64,000 nucleotides of DNA from the NCBI RefSeq assembly GCF_004664715.2, contig NC_051069.1, forward strand, positions 6,773,501 to 6,837,500, given 5' to 3'. Below are positions 1-12,693 of this stretch, piece after piece (within the stretch, counting starts at the first letter, position 1; every line of letters begins with the position of its first letter). The notes beneath the pieces are model-generated. The model was not told the origin of the DNA. It worked only from the letters and a program-made list of their open reading frames with translations, and made no database searches. The position numbers and the translations under genes were made by a program. This DNA comes from Peromyscus leucopus. Taxonomy: Eukaryota; Chordata; Mammalia; Rodentia; Cricetidae.

Positions 1-104
1 AGGTGCCTGACTCCCTCTGCTGGCCTCTGCCTTTACACAAGCATGTGCACCTGTACATATACTCACTCACACAGACATATCCACACACAAATAAATTAAG
101 CCTT
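1..104 (+). repeat. B2 SINE 3' end
   Basis: Truncated by the window edge; ends in acacacaaataaattaag. A weak ID/tRNA-Ala-like relic lies at 157-216 and a degenerate sense B1 at 554-672. Confidence 0.6.
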
Positions 105-427
105 TCAAATTGCTTCTACTTAAAAACAATACAAAACTCATCTAAGCTAGGCCTATGAATGCAGCTGAGTGGTAGATGCTTGACTAACATGCACAAGTCC
201 CTGGATTCAAGCAAAGTTGGAGATTTTACAGGTTACTTTGAAGTTCTAGTAATCAAGACACTAGAGTACTGGTGAGCTAAACAAACAAATCAAAGAAACA
301 GAATAGATGCCCAACATAAACTGATATCAATATGCACACACTTGTTTTTTACAAAAGGACAAAGGCAATTCTAGGAAAACCATACACATTCATGAGTATG
401 ACTGTGTGCATGCTCAAATGTATGCAG

Positions 428-470
428 ACACAGACACAGACACAGACACACACACACACAGACACACACA

Positions 471-514
<44 letters not shown>
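428..514 (+). repeat. (CA)n microsatellite
   Basis: About 85 bp of mostly pure CA dinucleotide with GACA interruptions at the start. Cys/Val and Thr/His open frames across it are artefacts. Confidence 0.95.
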
Positions 515-517
<3 letters not shown>

Positions 518-729
518 TCTAGATGTAGACATATACTTTTCTCAAAATTTAACTCAAGGGTAGTGTTGCATGCCTTTAGTCCTAGCACTTGAGAGGCAGA
601 GGCAGGTAGATCTTTGTGAGTTTGAGCCATGCTGAGTCTACACAGTGAGATACTGTGTCAAAAATACCAAAACCAACCAAGCAAAAAACCCAAAAGTCCA
701 GCTCAAAAATGGATCATAGACATAGCTGC

Positions 730-1105
730 ATGTGTATATGTGTGTCTGTGTGAGTGAATGCCTTGTGTGTAGATGTACTCAGAGGCCAGAGCAGGGTGTT
801 AGATCCCTTTGAACTGGGTTATAGATAGCTGTGAGCCACTTGATGTGGGTGCTAGGAACTGAACTCAAATGTGCAAGAGCAGCAAAAGCCCTTAACCATG
901 AGTCATCTCTCCAGCCCCCCCCCCCTTTTTTTTTTTTTTTTTTGGTTTTTCGAGACAGGGTTTCTCTGTGTAGCTTTGCGCCTTTCCTGGAACTCACTTG
1001 GTAGACCAGACTGGCCTCGAACTCACAGAGATCCGCCTGGCTCTGCCTCCCGAGTGCTGGGATTAAAGGCGTGCGCCACCACCGCCCGGCTCTCTCCAGC
1101 CCCTT
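730..1105 (-). repeat. Antisense B2 with antisense B1 inserted at its end
   Basis: The B2 runs 730-917. A young B1 (about 926-1091) is inserted in its terminal 'ctctccagccc', which is duplicated at 907-917 and 1092-1102. A second, older antisense B1 follows at 1125-1250. Confidence 0.8.
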
Positions 1106-1287
1106 TTTAAAAGTTAATTTTATTTTTTCAGTTTTTTGAGACAGGATCTCAGTGTAGCCCTGGCTGGTCTGGGACTCACTATGTAGAACAGGCTGGCTGT
1201 GGACTAAGAGTTCTATCTGCCATTGCATGTGCTAGGATTTAAAGGTGTGGGGTCTCAATTCTGTGGTCTCTAGTATAAAATGAGACA

Positions 1288-1680
1288 CTGTCTTAGGGTT
1301 TCTAATGTTGTGATAAAATAACATGACCAAAAGCAACTTGGGAAGGGAAGGGTTTATTTCATCTTACAGCTTATAAATCCATCACTGAGGGAAGCCAGGG
1401 CAGGAACCTAGAAGCAGAAACTGGAGCAGAATCCATAGAGGAGTCCTGCTTATTGGCTTGCTTCTCACGGCCTGCTCAGCCTACTTTCTTATAGAATCCA
1501 GGACCACCAGCCCAAGGCGGCCTTGTCAACAGTGATTTGGGCCCTCCCACATCAATCAATCAAGAAAATACTTCACAGGGTTGCCCAATGGCCAACCTGC
1601 TGGAGGTATTTTTTCAATTGAGGCTCCCTCTTCCAAAATGAAGAGCTTGTGTCAAGTTGACATAAACAGCTATCTAGAAA
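1288..1680 (+). repeat. Medium-reiterated rodent repeat, near full length
   Basis: Runs from 'ttagggtttctaatgttgtgataaaataacatgacc' to 'gtgtcaagttgacataaacagc'. This roughly 390-bp text is a common rodent interspersed repeat; I do not trust my memory of its family name. A related antisense end appears at 50832-50990. Confidence 0.6.
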
Positions 1681-1693
1681 GTAAAAACAGTAC

Positions 1694-1778
1694 AGAGAGG
1701 AAGGAAGAAAGGAAGGAAGGAAGGAAGGAAGGAAGGAAGGAAGGAAGGAAGGAAGGAAGGAAGGAAGGAAGGAAGGAA
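1694..1778 (+). repeat. (GGAA)n microsatellite
   Basis: About 20 units of GGAA, at the 3' end of the medium-reiterated repeat, so probably grown from its A-rich tail. Confidence 0.95.
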
Positions 1779-2087
1779 TGAATTACAATTTTTATGATGT
1801 TGAGAATAAATTCAAATATATCTTGTCTGTAGAACATTACAATTTTTGAAAGGGGAGGGTAGATTTTGAAAAAGCACCAAACACACTAGGCAAAAATGCT
1901 TGTTGAAGAATAAAATGTATAGTTACGGTCCCACTAAAAAGCAAATCTAAAAAAATATTGAATCCTTTTGCAAACACCCTTCTGTGGAATGTCTTCATGT
2001 TCTTAGAAGTCTAAGTTACATCAGAAAACAAACAACTGATTGCAAAAGAACAGGGTTACAAGAAAAAGAATGGATCTAAATTTTTCT

Positions 2088-2889
2088 ATTTGCAACTGGG
2101 AAGATGCTTCAGTGCGTAAAGTTCCTGTTGTGAAAGCATGGGAGCCAGATCCCCAACCATGGCAAAAGCTGGGCAGTAATGGGAAGTTAAAGATAGGAGG
2201 ATCCTGAATACCTGCAGGCCAAAATGGTAAGCTGCAGGTTCAGTGACAGACTCTTATCTCAGAAAAAAAAGAAAAAAAAAAAGAGGGGGTGGGGGAAAGA
2301 GACACCTAACACTGTCCTTTGTCCTCCACATGCACACTCTACACATGTGCAAATATGTATGCCCCATATACAATTGTTCTCCTTTTTGAGACAGGTCTAA
2401 GGAGCTCTGGCCATTCTGGAACTCACTATGCAGAGCAAGCTGGCCTCAAACTCAGAGATCTACCTGCCTCTACCTCCCAAGTGTCAGCACTAAAGGTGTG
2501 TGCCACCACTCCCACAATTTAAAAAAAAATTTCTGGCTGGGCGGTGGTGGCGCATGCCTTTAATCCCAGCACTCGGGAGGCAAAGCCAGGCGGATCTCGG
2601 TGATTTCGAGGCCAGCCTGGGCTACCAAGTGAGCTCCAGGAAAGGCGCAAAAAACCCAAAAAAAAAAAAAAAATTTCTGTTTTATTTCATTAAAAAAAAA
2701 ATTAGGAGCTGGAGAGATGGCTCAATGGTTAAGAGAATTGACTGTTCTTCCAGAGGGCCCAGGTTCAATTCCCAGTACCCACATGGCAGCTCAAAATCAT
2801 TTGTAACTCTAATTCCTGAGGATCTGACTCCTTCTTTTGGCCTCTAGGTGTGTATACACCCAAAACACTCATACACATAAAATATGTTA
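2088..2889 (+). repeat. SINE cluster: B3/B4-like, B1 (-), B1 (+), B2 (+)
   Basis: A tRNA-derived composite (2088-2366), antisense B1 (2378-2515), sense young B1 (2533-2672, flanked by aaatttct on both sides) and sense B2 (2705-2889). A degenerate antisense B1 follows at 2945-3095. Confidence 0.75.
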
Positions 2890-3177
2890 AATTCAAATTT
2901 TCTAATTAAAAATTTTAATTTTATTTTTTAATTAAAAATTTTAATTTTATTTTTTGACACAGGGTCTCATTAGTAGCCCAGCCTGCCCTAGAACTCATTG
3001 TGTAGCACAGACTGACTAGGGATCCACAGCAACTCCCCTTGCCCTTGGCTTCTCTAGTACTAGGATTACAAATGTGAGCCATCATGCCCTGGTTTCATTA
3101 TAAATAATCTTTTTAAAATAAACAACTTACTTATTTATTTTACTTTTTATTTCTTTTATAAATAATCTTAAGCAAGC

Positions 3178-4640
3178 ATGTACTACTTCATTTTTTTATT
3201 GATTCTTTGGGAAATTCACATCATGCCCCCCAATCCCACTTTATTTCCCAGTTTTTCCATGTCTGCCTTCCAGCTTTGTAGCCTCTCCCCCCAAAAAGAG
3301 AAGGAAAATACGAGAACAATAAAGATAATTAAAACAAAACAGAACACTTCACTCCTCCGTCTTGCTCCACTCTCCATCACATATTCATTTGTCATAGAGG
3401 CCTTGGGAGCTGCGGTGTGTCACACAGTCACTCTTTTGCCCAAGCAGCTTTACTTGCAAATGTTCACTGCAGTGAGCTGTTGGTCTGGTTCAAGGCCCCG
3501 GGCTTCTGCCTCACCAAGGACATCCTGCTGTTACCCCTAGTCATGGAGAGGCAGGGGCTATGGTTCTACAGGACCAGTTCCTTCAGTGGCTCCAGCAGGT
3601 CATAGATGGGGTAGATGTTGGGGTAGGCCAATTCAAAGCCCTGGATCTGGGCCTGGGTGGTAGCTAAGTTGGTCAGTCTGGGCATCCACTGGGACCACCC
3701 TCCCAAGTGAGGGTCAGGGCCATCTCTCCTGTGCCCAAGCTATCAGGGCCAGTTCTCCCCAGCATATGGTGAGGGGTAGCATCAGCTCTACCATTGCAGA
3801 GTCCGGTGGTATTGGGCCTCAGTTTTCCCAGGACCATCAAGGGTTGGGGACAGCTCTCCTGTGCCCACAACACTGGGGCCAGTTGGGGGAGGCAGCTCTC
3901 CTGCTGAGGCAGCTAGTGAGGGGCCAGACCAGCTCTCCAGTGTCCAGGCCAATGGGGCTCCCTCTCTAATGGTCCCCAGTGATAACACTGACCCTGGCTG
4001 TAGTAGGACCATGAACCTACTAGATATGGCCCTTGGCTGCAGCTCAGGCCTGGACATCACCATGGCCTTGGGTGGCAGTGCAGGCCACTCGGATCAGTAA
4101 GGCCCCCAGCAGTAGTGGCATGGTTCTCAGACATCAGCATGGCCTCAGGTGGTGGCCCAGAACTCGAGCATCTGTATGGCCCTCAGTGGTAACATAGGCC
4201 ACGGACATCAACACCAACCCTGGTTGCAGTAGGGCCATGGACCTAGACATGGCCCTTAGCTGCAGCTCGAGCTGTGGCCATGGCCCTGAGTGGCCTCGGG
4301 TGGTGGCCCAGACCTCAAGCATCCAGATGCAGGGCTTTTGGTGGCAGCACAGGCCATGGACATCAACACAGACCCTGGTTGGAGTACAGCCATGGACCCA
4401 GACATGGTTGGAGTAGAGCCATGGACCCAGACATGGTCCCTGGCGGCAGCACAGGCCACTCTTCTCAGTCTGTTCCTCACCGCCATTGCATCTTTGGTTC
4501 TGCTTCTCTCCAAGGTGCACAAATTGCTCTCACTTCTCCTTCTCTCCCATTTCTCCACCACAAACCTGTTCATCGCAGCCCGCTCGCCCACCTGCCCACC
4601 TGGGCTGTTTGGCACCTGTCAGCCTGTCAGCAATGGAAAC
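3178..4640 (-). mobile_element. L1-like (Lx-type) 3' region in antisense, degenerate
   Basis: The block opens with a T-rich antisense tail (tttttttattgattctttggg), continues with 'tttacttgcaaatgttcactgcagtgag' and 'ctggatctgggcctgggtggtagct', and then about 800 bp of imperfect internal repeats of 'ggccatggacatcaacac' and 'gacatggccctt' type. I know this text as a dispersed rodent repeat, probably the 3' end of an old L1 lineage; the family name is from memory. Open frames in it on both strands are chance. Confidence 0.5.
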
Positions 4641-4655
4641 TTCTGTCCTGGGCTA

Positions 4656-5845
4656 GAGAGACAGCTCAGAGGGCTGGAGAGATCTTGCAAGCTGTTCCAA
4701 CAGACTTGAGTTTTACTCCCAGCATTCACATTGATTAACACATAACTACCTCTAACTCCAGCTCTAGGAAGTCCAACAAACTCTTCCGGCCCCACACATA
4801 CCTGCTCATCTGTGTATGCATGCATGCAAGTGTGCGTGTGCATGTGTGTATCTCAAGAGTGGTACACAAATATTTTTAAGAAAAAAAATTTGTTTTGTTT
4901 TGTTTTGCTTTTTTTTTTTTTTTTTTTTTTTTTTGAGACAGGGTTTCCCTGTGTAATAGCCCTGGCTATCCTGGAACTTACTCTGTAGACCAGGCTGTCC
5001 TCAAATTCACAGAGATCCATTTTTCAATCTTGTCAGTTAATGAAAAACAAATTTTGGGCCAGGTGGTGATGGCACACACCTTTAATCCCAGCATTTGGGA
5101 AGCAGAGGCAGGCAGATCTCAAGTTCGAAGCCAGCCTGGTTTACAGAGCGAGTTCCAGAACAGGCTCAAGAGCCACACAAAGAAACCCTATCTTGAAAAA
5201 ACCAAAAACAAAAAAACAAAACAAAACAAAACAACAACTACTACTACTACTACAACAAAAAACAAATTCTGGAACTGGAGAGATGGCTCAGAGGTTAAGA
5301 GCACTCGCTGCTCTTCTGGAGGTCCTGAGTTCAATTCCCAGCAACCACATGATGGCTCACAACCATCTACAATGAGATCTGGTACCCTCTTCTGGCATAC
5401 AGGCATACATGCAGGCAGAACACTGTATACATAATAAATAAATAAATAAATAAATCTACAATTAGAAAATAAAAGTAAAAGGAAACAAATTCTAAGATGA
5501 GAAGGCTGGGAAGATGGGTCAGTAAATAAAGTGCTTGCCCCAAAAGAATGGAGGTAGGAGTCCTGATTCCAAGCACCACGTACACACCAAGTATGCATAA
5601 GCAGCCCACTCTTAATTCCAATACTTGGAAGGCCTGAAGACGGGGATCCTGAGTGTAAACTGGATAACTGGACTAGCCAGAAAGGAGAGACCTAGGTTCA
5701 ATTCAGAGATCCTGCCTCAATGAATTCAGAGAACAGCAATCAAGGGAGATTCATGATGTGAGACTCATGCCTCCAAACACATGGGAACACGTGTAAACGT
5801 GCACACGTGCCCCACCTGGACATACATCACACACAGAACCGTATT
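4656..5845. repeat. SINE cluster: B2 (+), B1 (-), B1 (+), B2 (+), B3/B4-like (+)
   Basis: B2-like 4656-4860; poly(T) and antisense B1 4907-5022; sense B1 5058-5205, whose tail carries (ACT)n; textbook B2 5271-5455 ending in (AAAT)n; old tRNA-derived composite 5500-5845. Most of 5846-6360 is unique AT-rich sequence. Confidence 0.75.
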
Positions 5846-6364
5846 TCTTAATTGTAAGATGAAAATTCCCTAGTTTTCTACTACCAAACTAGGAAAACAG
5901 GTCTATAGAACTTACCTTCTTCTCATTTCAATGAGGAGCCTAAGGCAAAGACTTAGTAAGCTTCACTGAACTCCCTCTCACCATAACTACCTCCGTCCTC
6001 TTCTGAGAACTTTTCCATTACAAAGACATGCTGTGATACTCATCTCCTGGTCATCATTTCCTATCTACCATCCTCTCTCCCACAAGTCCTACACACACAC
6101 CAAGTACTCTGCTTCTACTCCTGTCTTCAACACGCAATAACTGCAGTTTTAATTTCAGCTCCTCAAACCAACTGAATCTTTGTCCTGTCATAGTAAGTCA
6201 CATACATTTGAAGCTAAACCAAGAATACTTCCTAGCCCTTCTTTTTTGCTTTTTTGGAATGTTGAGAGTTAAATTGTAGGCCTCAAGTGTGCTAGGAAAC
6301 ATGCTTTATCATCTTCATCTCCAGGCAAAGAGAATCCCTGTCTTGAAAAACCAAAAGGAAAAAA

Positions 6365-6555
6365 ATAATATGTATCTGTGTGGGGGTTTGCTCATGTGCA
6401 TTCAGTTGCCCGTGGAGGCCATAGAGGTGTTAGATCCCTTGGAGGTGGAGTTACAGGTGCTTGTGAACTACCTTACAAGGGTGCTGAGAACTGAACTCAG
6501 GTCCTCTGAAAGAGCAGTGCACGCTCTTAACCACTGAGCCATCTCTCCAGCCCTA
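6365..6555 (-). repeat. Antisense B2 SINE
   Basis: Ends with the inverted B2 head 'taaccactgagccatctctccagccc'. The 82-codon frame across it is the usual antisense-B2 artefact. Confidence 0.85.
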
Positions 6556-6559
6556 TTCA

Positions 6560-7715
6560 AAGCATTCTTAATTAAACTAACAGATATTTACAAAGTTCCT
6601 CTAAAACTGGGATAGCACTGTTAGCGGGAACAGTGACCTCACATTTACAGTTGGTTCTGTTCTTACAGCTTAGAATATAGAAGGGACATCATAAAGGAGC
6701 ACACACATAAAAGAACAACAAATGCTGAGATGGTGGTGTAAATTAGACGAGTTGCTGAAATAATGAATTTAAATTTGAAGACTGAATTTCAGATAGATGC
6801 TGGAACTACTACAGCTCAGTACAGAGGGTCTGCCTAGCATGCACAAAGCCTTGCATCTGACCCCCAGCACAAGGTCTAAGGATCAGACAATGATGCTAAG
6901 GACCCTCTTGATTCAGCCCCACTAAGTCACCACTTTAATAGTGAACTAAAGACAGAGTATCCAGACACAGGCAATGCCAGCCTAGAGATGAAAGGCTTTT
7001 GGCAAAGGAGACCAACAAGGCAGGGCATCATAGTCAGAAAGGTGGAGAGGTAGCAGGAGTCCATTATTCAGTACTCTTTTAAAGGTCACTGAAAGCAGTG
7101 AGAGGCCTTTTAAGCAGGAGTGACATATATACTTGAAAGGATATCAACTTGTAAGAGACATTTAGATTTTTTAAAGATGATTAGCTCTGGGTACTGTATC
7201 ACCTCTTGAGCAGGTTCAACCTCCATGTGCCTGCTTTCTCAAAGAGTAATTATTGCTTTTCATAGAGGACACTGGGAACAGAGAAGACATGGTCACTGCT
7301 GCCTCAGCTAGTCCAATCTAGCCAGAAGAATGCAAAGCTTGAGCTCTCTTCCTTCTGCTACACTAACAAAAGGTTCTTGCCCACCACTTACTTACTCACC
7401 CATTCAGTCCCATTGAGTCAAAAGAGCACTGGCCTCACACCTGTCCTCCTGAAACAAACAAAAACAAACACATATAGAATGTTTTTAAAACACATTCACA
7501 AAGCTTTTGCTGGGCAAGCAAATCCTCCCTCCCTTGAGCAACTTAGTTTCTTCTATTTCTCACACTGAACATGCCCCATTATTTGAGTAGCATATTTACA
7601 ATATACTCCTTTTATGGCAAAATTTCTTTAAGGGGTTAAATTTCTATCTTTAAAAAATTGATTTGTTGAGAAACATTTCACATACTGTATGATCCATCTA
7701 TATAAAAGACAAGCA
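6560..7715. other. Mostly unique intronic sequence
   Basis: One faint ID-like relic (6798-6872, with 'acagctcagtacagagggtctgcctagcatgc'); otherwise no repeat or exon recognised on either strand. Confidence 0.5.
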
Positions 7716-8815
7716 AAGAGGGTGTAGCTCAATAGGTAGAGTATTTTTCTAGCATACATGAGACCCTGTTCAACCCCATAAACTGAATAATAAGTGGGTG
7801 CGGTGGTAGACACCTGTAATCCCAGCACTTGGTAGGTGCGAGTAGGAGGATCAGAAGTTCAGTTACCCTCAGTGAGACAATGAGTTGGGAGTCCAGCCTA
7901 GGTTTAATGAGACTCTGACTCCAAAATGCACACACACACCCAAAAAACAATAAATGTCATTCCTAGCATAGAGGTTAACTTTCAAATGCAGAGATTTCAA
8001 GTATACTATACCTTAGCTCACAGTTAGTACAAATGGCTTTTATTGAAGTCTTTGAAATTTATTATTATTGCATGTGTATACATGACCTATGTGTGGGGGG
8101 TACCATCCCAAGCATGTATGTGTGGAGGTCACAGGACAACTTCATGAAGTTGGTTCTCTCCATTTACTTTAACATTGTTTCTGGGCATTGAACTGAGGTG
8201 GCCAGGCTTATGGCAGGTGATTTTACCTGCTGAGCCATTTCATCAGCCCATTAAAGACTCTGGAACTGAACATTGAACCAAGAACTTTTGTGCAGGCTAG
8301 TCAAGCACTGTACCACTGAAACAGTGTATTCTCTACATATCCTCGGCTGTCATAGTACTCTATTTCTACTGTATGTGGCCTCAAACTCAGAGATCTGCCT
8401 CTGCCTCCCACGTGCTAGGATTAAAGGTGTGGGCCACTATCATCAAACACACAGCAATCCTCCTGCCACAGCCTCCTGAGTACTAAGAATACAAGTGTGC
8501 ACCTCCTACCCAATTCTTGAATGTATTTGCCTGGTTAAATAGCTTTTCTAGTTGGTTTACTCATCTTGAGTTTAGGCTGGGGAAAGATTTGATGTTAGTG
8601 TTCTTCCTTTCTCTTGGCTTTAAAAAATATTTAGGTTGAGGCTGGAGAGATGCTCAGAGGTTAAGAGCACTGGCTGCTTTTCTAGGGGACCCAGGTCCAA
8701 TTTCCAGCACCCACATGGCAGGTAACAACTGTCTGTAACTCCAAGATCTGACACTCTACACAGACTTACCTGCAGGAAAAATACCAATGCACATAAAATA
8801 AAAGGAAATAAATTA
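7716..8815. repeat. SINE cluster: ID-B1 (+), B3 (-), B1 (-), B2 (+)
   Basis: A tRNA-like head 'gggtgtagctcaataggtagagt' followed by a B1 part (7716-7955); antisense B3-like 8062-8250; degenerate antisense B1 8320-8505; sense B2 8638-8815. Confidence 0.65.
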
Positions 8816-9004
8816 AAAAAAATAAGTATTTATTAATCACTTAAACAGTTAAACATAAGTAATTTTGCCTGCCTGGCTAGAATGTGTGAAATTTTATTTA
8901 TTTTCTTCTTTCCTATTAATTGCCATTATTTGCTTATTGCTTCATCTTATAGCTTATATGAAAGTGAGAAATGTATAGATTTCACTTGGTAATCTTAAAA
9001 CAAA

Positions 9005-9935
9005 GCCTGCTCAGCCAAGTGAAGTGGCACATGCCTTTAATCCTAGCACTTGGGAGGCAGAGGTGGATCTCTGTGAGTTGGGGGCCAGCCTGGTCTATGT
9101 AGTGAGTTCCAGAATGGCCAGGGATACATAGTGAGACCCTGTCTCAAAAAAAGAAAACAAAACAGACAAAGCCTGCCTTTCCCCAGATTTTATTCTCTGT
9201 ATTCACATCATAGGATATAATAATAATAATTATTATAAAACTATGTTTGATAAAGATATTGGTCACATTTTAGAATGGCAATATCTAAAATATCTTAGTT
9301 CAAAGCTAGGAATGGTGGTACATAACTATAATCTCTGCAGGAAGCAGGAGTATTGTGAGTCTGAGGCTAGTGTGGACTACATAGTGAGATCTTGTCTCAA
9401 AAACTCAAAACCAGGCAGTGGTGGCGCATGCCTTTAATCCCAGCACTCGGGAGGTGGAACCAGGCAGATCTCTGTGAGTTCGAGGCCAGCCTGGTCTACA
9501 GAACGAGATCCAGGACAGGCACCAAAACTACTCAGAGAAACCCTGTCTTGAAAAAAGCCAAAAAAAGTTTGCCGGGCGGTGGTGGCGCACGCCTTTAATC
9601 CCAGCACTCGGGAGGCAGAGCCAGGCGGATCTCCGTGAGTTTGAGGCCAGCCTGGGCTACCAAGTGAGCTCCAGGAAAGGCGCAAAGCTACACAGAGAAA
9701 CCCTGTCTCGAAAAACCAAAAAACAAAAAAAACAAAAAAACAAAAAACAAAAAAAAAAAAAAAAAAACAACTCAAAACCAAAGCTAGATGTAATACAAAA
9801 TTGTACTCCCAGCACTTGGGAAGTGGAGGCAAGAGGAATAGGAGTTTGAAAAAGCATTTTTAAAAAAAGTCAGTCATCTTTAGCTACATAGTGAGGTTTG
9901 AAGCTAGTCTGGGTTCATAAGACACTGTCTCAAAA
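9005..9935 (+). repeat. Run of sense B1 elements, including a tandem pair
   Basis: B1 at 9005-9165, old B1 9303-9400, then two young B1s back to back (9411-9560 and 9573-9768) bracketed by 'actcaaaacca' at 9404-9414 and again near 9770. A B1 relic ends at 9935. Confidence 0.75.
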
Positions 9936-10450
9936 AATTAATAAAAAAAAACAGTAAAATATGTATTTCTATACAAACACATATACATATTGGTCCTTAC
10001 ACGCCATTACACTTAAATGTTCTAAGCATATTAGTTGAATCCTTGCACAAGCATCATCCTCAAGTCACAGAAGGAAACCAAGATGCTTAAGATCACATAC
10101 TCTTGTGGTCTAAGATTATAAATGAACCTCACCCAATTTCTTCAACTGATCCTTAAGATTCACTTCTGACTATGCAAAAATATACAGATTATCCCATGAG
10201 AATTCTTCCAGGAAATAGGGATAGGTTTTGATGTGTAAGTACATGTATATTTTTGTCACCACAATGCTGTTGAGTTAAAGCAGAAATAAAATTTGTTGTA
10301 TGTAGAACACTGCATTATAGTGTATGCTGGGGGTAGTGGTGGTAACTTTTGCACCCACAAAAGCGCCTGAACCACAAGAACTGGTGTAGGACTGAAGGAA
10401 GGACTCTTTGGGCCTTTCAATGTTTTTAGTACTTAGGAACAGTGGACACT

Positions 10451-10554
10451 TTTTTTCTGTAAGCATCTTTTATAACTAAGTAGTAACAGAACAAATAAAA
10501 GTTTATTTTAATAAGAATGGAGCATATTTAAAAAAAAATGATTTGTGTTTATTG

Positions 10555-10603
<49 letters not shown>

Positions 10604-10968
10604 TATGCCATGTATGTGCATATCCATGAAAGTCAGACAGAAGAGGGCACTTGTGAGCTGCCTGACATAGGAACTGAACTAGCAAAGCAGCAAGTGCTCT
10701 TTTTTTTTCTTTTAATTTACATTTATTTTATGTACATTTATTTTACCCACAGTGCTAGGTTTCCTGGAACTGGAGTTACAGACAGTTGTGACCTGCCATG
10801 TGGGTATTGGGAATTGAACCCGGGTCCTCTGAAAGAGCAGTCAGTGCTCCTTAACGCTGAGCCATCTCTCCAGCCCCTTAAAGGCACTATTTTTTTTTTC
10901 TGTAAGCATCTTTTATAACTAAGTAGTAACAGAACAAATAAAAGTTTATTTTAATAAGAATGGAGCAT
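10451..10968 (+). repeat. Exact 75-bp direct repeat flanking (TG)n and antisense B2
   Basis: The string from tttttttctgtaagcatc to aataagaatggagcat occurs at 10451-10525 and again at 10894-10968. Between them are (TG)n (10556-10599), a B2 scrap, and an antisense B2 (10715-10877). Confidence 0.85.
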
Positions 10969-11894
10969 CACTTTAACTGTTTAAAAAAAAAAAAGAATGC
11001 AGCATCATGAAGTGGTCTTCAATCACATTTCACCTTTCTGGAAGGGAGCTATGGGTACAGTCTCTCTCAGAAACAGCACAGCAGGCTTCTATTTGAAATT
11101 TTACAAATATATATGATCAGCACCTTTTGATATTTTCAGTAAAACTCACTCTATATTGTATCAACTGAGAGACGTATGAGTAGGCAGCTGTAACCTAAAA
11201 ACCAAGCGATCTGTCCTATCATCTATTAACACTACACTATTCTCACATTTAATGGCTTACAAGAAAAACTCTGCAGCCCCAGCATAAGAGATAAATTTAA
11301 TTTCTACAACAAATTAAAATAGTAGACAACTGGGTCCACAACTACTTTAAATATTATGCAGTTCTTTTGTTATTATTGATTTTGCTTCTGGGCAATTCTG
11401 GGGATGGAACCCAGGGAGGGCTGCATGCATGTTAAGCAAACACACTACCATTGGAGCCCCACTCCCCAAACCCACAGCTACTTTAAATAATGGGTTTGAA
11501 AGCCCCATGATTATAACTACCTGCAACTACTATAAACCCTAGCGTTTAATCCACATCTCTCAGCTTTTAGAATTTATAAAAACACTGTTTGAGTGCCTAC
11601 TGAATACCATGTACTATACAATAAGGTATGACTAAACTATTCTATGAGAAGTACTATTTTTCTTACCTTACATGACAGAAAGTTTAGAGATTAAGTTGTC
11701 TGACAGGACATGGCTAAGAAATGGCAGGAAAAAAAAAACCTCAAAAATCAAATATGCTGGATCCCAAAGGGCCTACTTACATCATATATATCATACTATA
11801 TCATATTTTGAGCCCTTTCAATGTGAATGAAAATCTCTATCTCAATTTTGTTGGTCTTACTGTGGTTTAATTAGTTAATCAATTTTAGCTTTTT
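10969..11894. other. Mostly unique intronic sequence with one antisense ID
   Basis: An ID-like element in antisense (11390-11470, 'ggggatggaacccagggagggctgc') is the only repeat seen. No exon. Confidence 0.5.
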
Positions 11895-12320
11895 GAGACA
11901 GGGTCTGTTTACCAATCCCTGGCTACCCTGGAACTCACTATATAGACCAGGCTGGCCTCAAACTCACAGAGATTCACCTATCTCTGCCTCCTGAGTGCTG
12001 GGATTAAAAGCGTGCCCTCCACATCTGGCAGTTTTACTGTGATTTAAGACATGGACAGCAAAAGGAAAGGTGTGCATGTATGTGTACCCAGGATTTTTAT
12101 TTTATTTTTTTAACACCAAGGATGGAATCCAGGGCCTTGGTCATGATGAGCAAAAAGAAATCTCTGCCACTGTGTCTGGCAAGATGTCTCAGCAGGTACA
12201 GGTGCTTGATGCCAACACTGACAACTAGAGTTCAAACCTTGGAACCCACATGGTGGAAGGAGAGAACTGACTCATACAAACTGTCCTCTGACTTCCATAT
12301 TAGCATGCCTCTCTTTCTCT

Positions 12321-12367
<47 letters not shown>

Positions 12368-12693
12368 CACACACACACACACACACACAAATAAATTTAA
12401 GTTTTAAATACTGTTTTGAAAGAAAGAAGAAAAGCAGCTAATATGGGAGGTTGTTTCGAAGTTGAAAATTTAGAGAATTTCTTCTGAGTCACCCTCTCTA
12501 TCAGATCAGAGCTACTAGGACAAGTTGTGATAGATGCTTAGCTGTGTTTTGCCTTGGTTAGTACATGACCTGAGTCCCATTCCTAGAATGCACAAGGCAG
12601 AAGGAGATGTGACTCCTACAAGTTGTCAAGTTATCCTACAATATCAACATGTGGACTGTGATGCACACCCATACATACATACATGCAAATAAA
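11895..12693. repeat. B1 (-), B3-like (+), (CT)n(CA)n, B3-like (+)
   Basis: Antisense B1 11895-12035; B3-like SINE 12170-12300 leading into pure (CT)n (12310-12361) and (CA)n (12364-12388); second B3-like 12530-12693 abutting the solo LTR. Confidence 0.65.

Noticed and set aside
1694..1778. CRISPR-like short repeats
   Set aside because: Pure tetranucleotide microsatellite without spacers; the genome is mammalian.
2500..2847. Frames of the type 'RWWRTPLIPALGRQSQ'
   Set aside because: This is translated B1 SINE and recurs at many B1 copies throughout the window.
3178..4738. Several 120-154-codon frames
   Set aside because: They lie in the degenerate L1-like block on both strands and in all frames; none is coherent.
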